Origin: Lentisphaeria bacterium
GTDB lineage: Bacteria; Verrucomicrobiota; Lentisphaeria; Oligosphaerales; Oligosphaeraceae
Assembly (NCBI GenBank): GCA_016287975.1
Contig: JAEEXV010000176.1
Location: 1-14,118 of the forward strand
Reading direction: 5' to 3'
DNA length: 14,118 bases
In this document: positions 12,692 through 14,118 of the stretch, in pieces
Position numbering within the stretch: position 1 is the first letter of the stretch
Layout of the letters: each line of letters opens with the position of its first letter
Notes under the pieces: generated by a model
What the model was told of the DNA's origin: nothing
Databases searched by the model: none
Seen by the model: the letters and a program-made list of their open reading frames with translations, nothing else
Made by a program: the position numbers and the translations under genes

Positions 12692-13792
12692 TCAAGCGAT
12701 CCGCCCGCCCGTGACCTGGAATACCCGCAGGTCGTCTGGCAGCCCCGGCGGCAGCGCCGTCCCCGCGAAGAGCACCTGTCCCGAGGCGGCGAGCTTCGCG
12801 AGGAAGACCTCGCGCCGCACGGAGTCGAGTTCGCCCAGCACGTCGTCCACGAGCATCGTGATCTCGCCCGCCCCGCGCTCCGCGCGCAGCAACTCCAGCG
12901 CCGCGAGCTTCAAGGCGATGGCGGCGGTGCGGCACTCGCCCTCGCTGCCATAGTGCGTGAGCAGCCGTCCGTCCAGCAGGCACGCCAGGTCGCTGCGGTG
13001 CGGGCCGAGCCGTGTCGAGCCGTCGCGGCAGTCCCGCTCGTATGACTTCGCCAGCGCGCCGCCGAAGAGCGCGGCGACCTCGCCCTCCTCCTCGCCGCAC
13101 GGTCCCATCAGATGCGCGCATCCGCACAGGAACCCCACCGTCAACTGCCGCCCGTCAGGGAAGAACTCCGCCGAGAGCGGCGTGAGCGCCTCGTTCAACT
13201 GGCGCACGCAGCGCTGCCTGGCGGCCTCCAGGCGCGAGCCGTGCTGCACCAGCACCTGGTCCCACGCCGTCACCGTCTCCCGCGGATACCGCTCTGGCGC
13301 CTTCAGCATCGCATTGCGGCTCTTCAGCGCCTCGTTATAGCCCTGCAGCGCCATCATATACGGCAGCGACAACTGGCACAGCGCGATGTTGAGGAAGCGC
13401 CGCCGCAGCGCGGGCGCGCCCTTGATGAAGGCGAGGTCCTCTGGCAGGAACGCCGCGCACACCAGCCGCGAGATGAACTCGCTGGCGCGGTGCACGACCA
13501 CGCCGTCCACCAGCAGCCTGCGCTCCCCGCCGTTCGCGACGCCGAGGCGCGTCACCCGCCCCGCCCCGTCCTCGACCTCGCCGAAGAGCGTGAAGCCGCC
13601 CTTGCCCGCCGCGACCAGATAGTTCAGCTGCGACGTGCGGAAGCTCCGCAGCAGCGACAGATAGTAGACCGCCTCCAGGAGATTGGTCTTGCCCTGGCCG
13701 TTCCGCCCCAGGAAGGCATTCACCCCTGGCGCAAACGACACCTCCTGGTGCGAATAGTTGCGGAAATTGTCCAGGACCAGCCGACGCAGCAT
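12692..13792 (-). CDS. recF: DNA replication and repair protein RecF
   Basis: RecF is an SMC-like ATPase that binds gapped DNA and, with RecO and RecR, helps load RecA onto SSB-coated single strands. The 366-residue length is normal. The start MLRRLVLDNFRNYSHQEVSF is typical, Walker A is GRNGQGKT at 29-36, the ABC-type signature is GSEGECRT around 282-289 (often SxGQ in relatives, here SEGE), and Walker B is MLVDDVLGELD with Asp316-Asp317 and Glu321. A GGAG site lies 7 nt before the ATG. The start is 3 nt after the stop of an upstream gene on the same strand, so they are co-transcribed. dnaA, dnaN or gyrB, its common neighbours, are not seen in this window. Confidence 0.96.
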   Translation of the reverse strand: MLRRLVLDNFRNYSHQEVSFAPGVNAFLGRNGQGKTNLLEAVYYLSLLRSFRTSQLNYLVAAGKGGFTLFGEVEDGAGRVTRLGVANGGERRLLVDGVVVHRASEFISRLVCAAFLPEDLAFIKGAPALRRRFLNIALCQLSLPYMMALQGYNEALKSRNAMLKAPERYPRETVTAWDQVLVQHGSRLEAARQRCVRQLNEALTPLSAEFFPDGRQLTVGFLCGCAHLMGPCGEEEGEVAALFGGALAKSYERDCRDGSTRLGPHRSDLACLLDGRLLTHYGSEGECRTAAIALKLAALELLRAERGAGEITMLVDDVLGELDSVRREVFLAKLAASGQVLFAGTALPPGLPDDLRVFQVTGGRIA

Positions 13793-13795
13793 CGC

Positions 13796-14118
13796 TCATC
13801 TCCAGGCGGTCGCCCGCCGAAACGCAAAGAGCCGCCTCCCGCCGACCCACGCCTCCAGCAGCAACTCCCGCCGCGACAGCACCGCCCGCACCGTAAGCCC
13901 CGACTTCCCCTCGTTCCCCGAGGCCACATCCACCAGCCCGCTGTCCAGAAGCGACTCCCGCAGCTGCCGCGCCGCCGCCGCCCGAGCCTCCGCAGGCAGC
14001 GCGCCCTCCTGCGCCTCCGCCACCGCCAGCCCGACCTCGGGCACCGCAAACGCATCCCCCGACTGCGCCACCGCCCCCTGGCGCCACTCGCGGAACTCCT
14101 TCGACGCCACCAGCGCGC
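13796..14118 (-). CDS. Unrecognised protein upstream of recF (3' end only)
   Basis: The frame is open to the window edge, so about 107 residues of the C-terminus are visible; a GTG at 14110 is a possible but unsupported start. I do not recognise the product. It is Ala-rich and helical at first (FREWRQGAVAQSG, then EARAAAARQLRESLL), followed by a probable small beta unit (SGLTVRAVLSRRELLLEAWVGGRRLFAF). It lacks the MPMR-type end of the DNA polymerase sliding clamp and does not look like DUF721/DciA, both frequent recF neighbours. Its TGA lies 3 nt before the recF ATG and its last codons contain the recF ribosome binding site, so it is probably translated and co-transcribed with recF. Confidence 0.6.
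   Translation of the reverse strand, partial: ALVASKEFREWRQGAVAQSGDAFAVPEVGLAVAEAQEGALPAEARAAAARQLRESLLDSGLVDVASGNEGKSGLTVRAVLSRRELLLEAWVGGRRLFAFRRATAWR

Noticed and set aside
13335..14087. Gly/Ala-rich 250-codon frame on the minus strand across the recF start
   Set aside because: It is a frame-shifted shadow of recF and the gene before it; the composition is typical of GC-rich out-of-frame reading.
12692..14118. Chromosomal replication origin near recF
   Set aside because: No cluster of DnaA boxes, no AT-rich unwinding stretch and no dnaA or dnaN gene are seen in the window.

Overview
The window comes from a GC-rich bacterium, most likely a member of the PVC group close to Lentisphaerota (Victivallales-like). 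The main clue is a short pseudopilin with an [10 protein letters not shown]-terminus and an H-X9-DG motif near its C-terminus, encoded with secreted glycoside-hydrolase-type proteins. An AraC/cupin regulator and a GH78 rhamnosidase lie next to it. This placement is inference from gene content; no rRNA or tRNA is present.

Layout. (1) Positions 1-2871, minus strand: a small polytopic membrane protein (2326-2871) followed 14 nt later by a Na+/phosphate cotransporter-like protein (1-2311, 3' end outside the window). The latter carries a lipoprotein signal, Ig-like repeats, a membrane domain and a PhoU-like domain. (2) Positions 2872-3405: a gene-free gap of more than 500 bp, half of it a very regular 7-bp tandem repeat organised into 35-bp higher-order units. 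(3) Plus strand 3406-8192: a WecG/TagA/CpsF glycosyltransferase, an AraC-type regulator with an N-terminal cupin, and a GH78 alpha-L-rhamnosidase. (4) Minus strand 12417-8189: a tight three-gene unit (pseudopilin, large secreted TIM-barrel hydrolase candidate, secreted protein of unknown function). It is driven by a consensus sigma70 promoter and is convergent with the rhamnosidase, overlapping it by 4 nt at the stop codons. (5) Minus strand 12692-14118: recF and, just upstream of it, the 3' end of an unrecognised gene.

How the genes fit together. The AraC regulator, the rhamnosidase (no export signal seen) and the three-gene secreted unit look like a small locus for using a rhamnose-containing glycan. 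Two secreted proteins would act outside the cytoplasm, the rhamnosidase would finish the oligosaccharide inside, and the cupin/AraC protein would sense the sugar. The role of the pseudopilin is unknown. RecF, the glycosyltransferase and the phosphate transporter are housekeeping or envelope genes that merely flank the locus.

The most unusual non-coding signals are the 7/35-bp repeat array, and a 41-bp palindromic sequence found identically at the 3' end of the glycosyltransferase gene and just after recF, 8.5 kb apart. In the recF copy a second 22-bp match to the glycosyltransferase gene sits 1 bp away.
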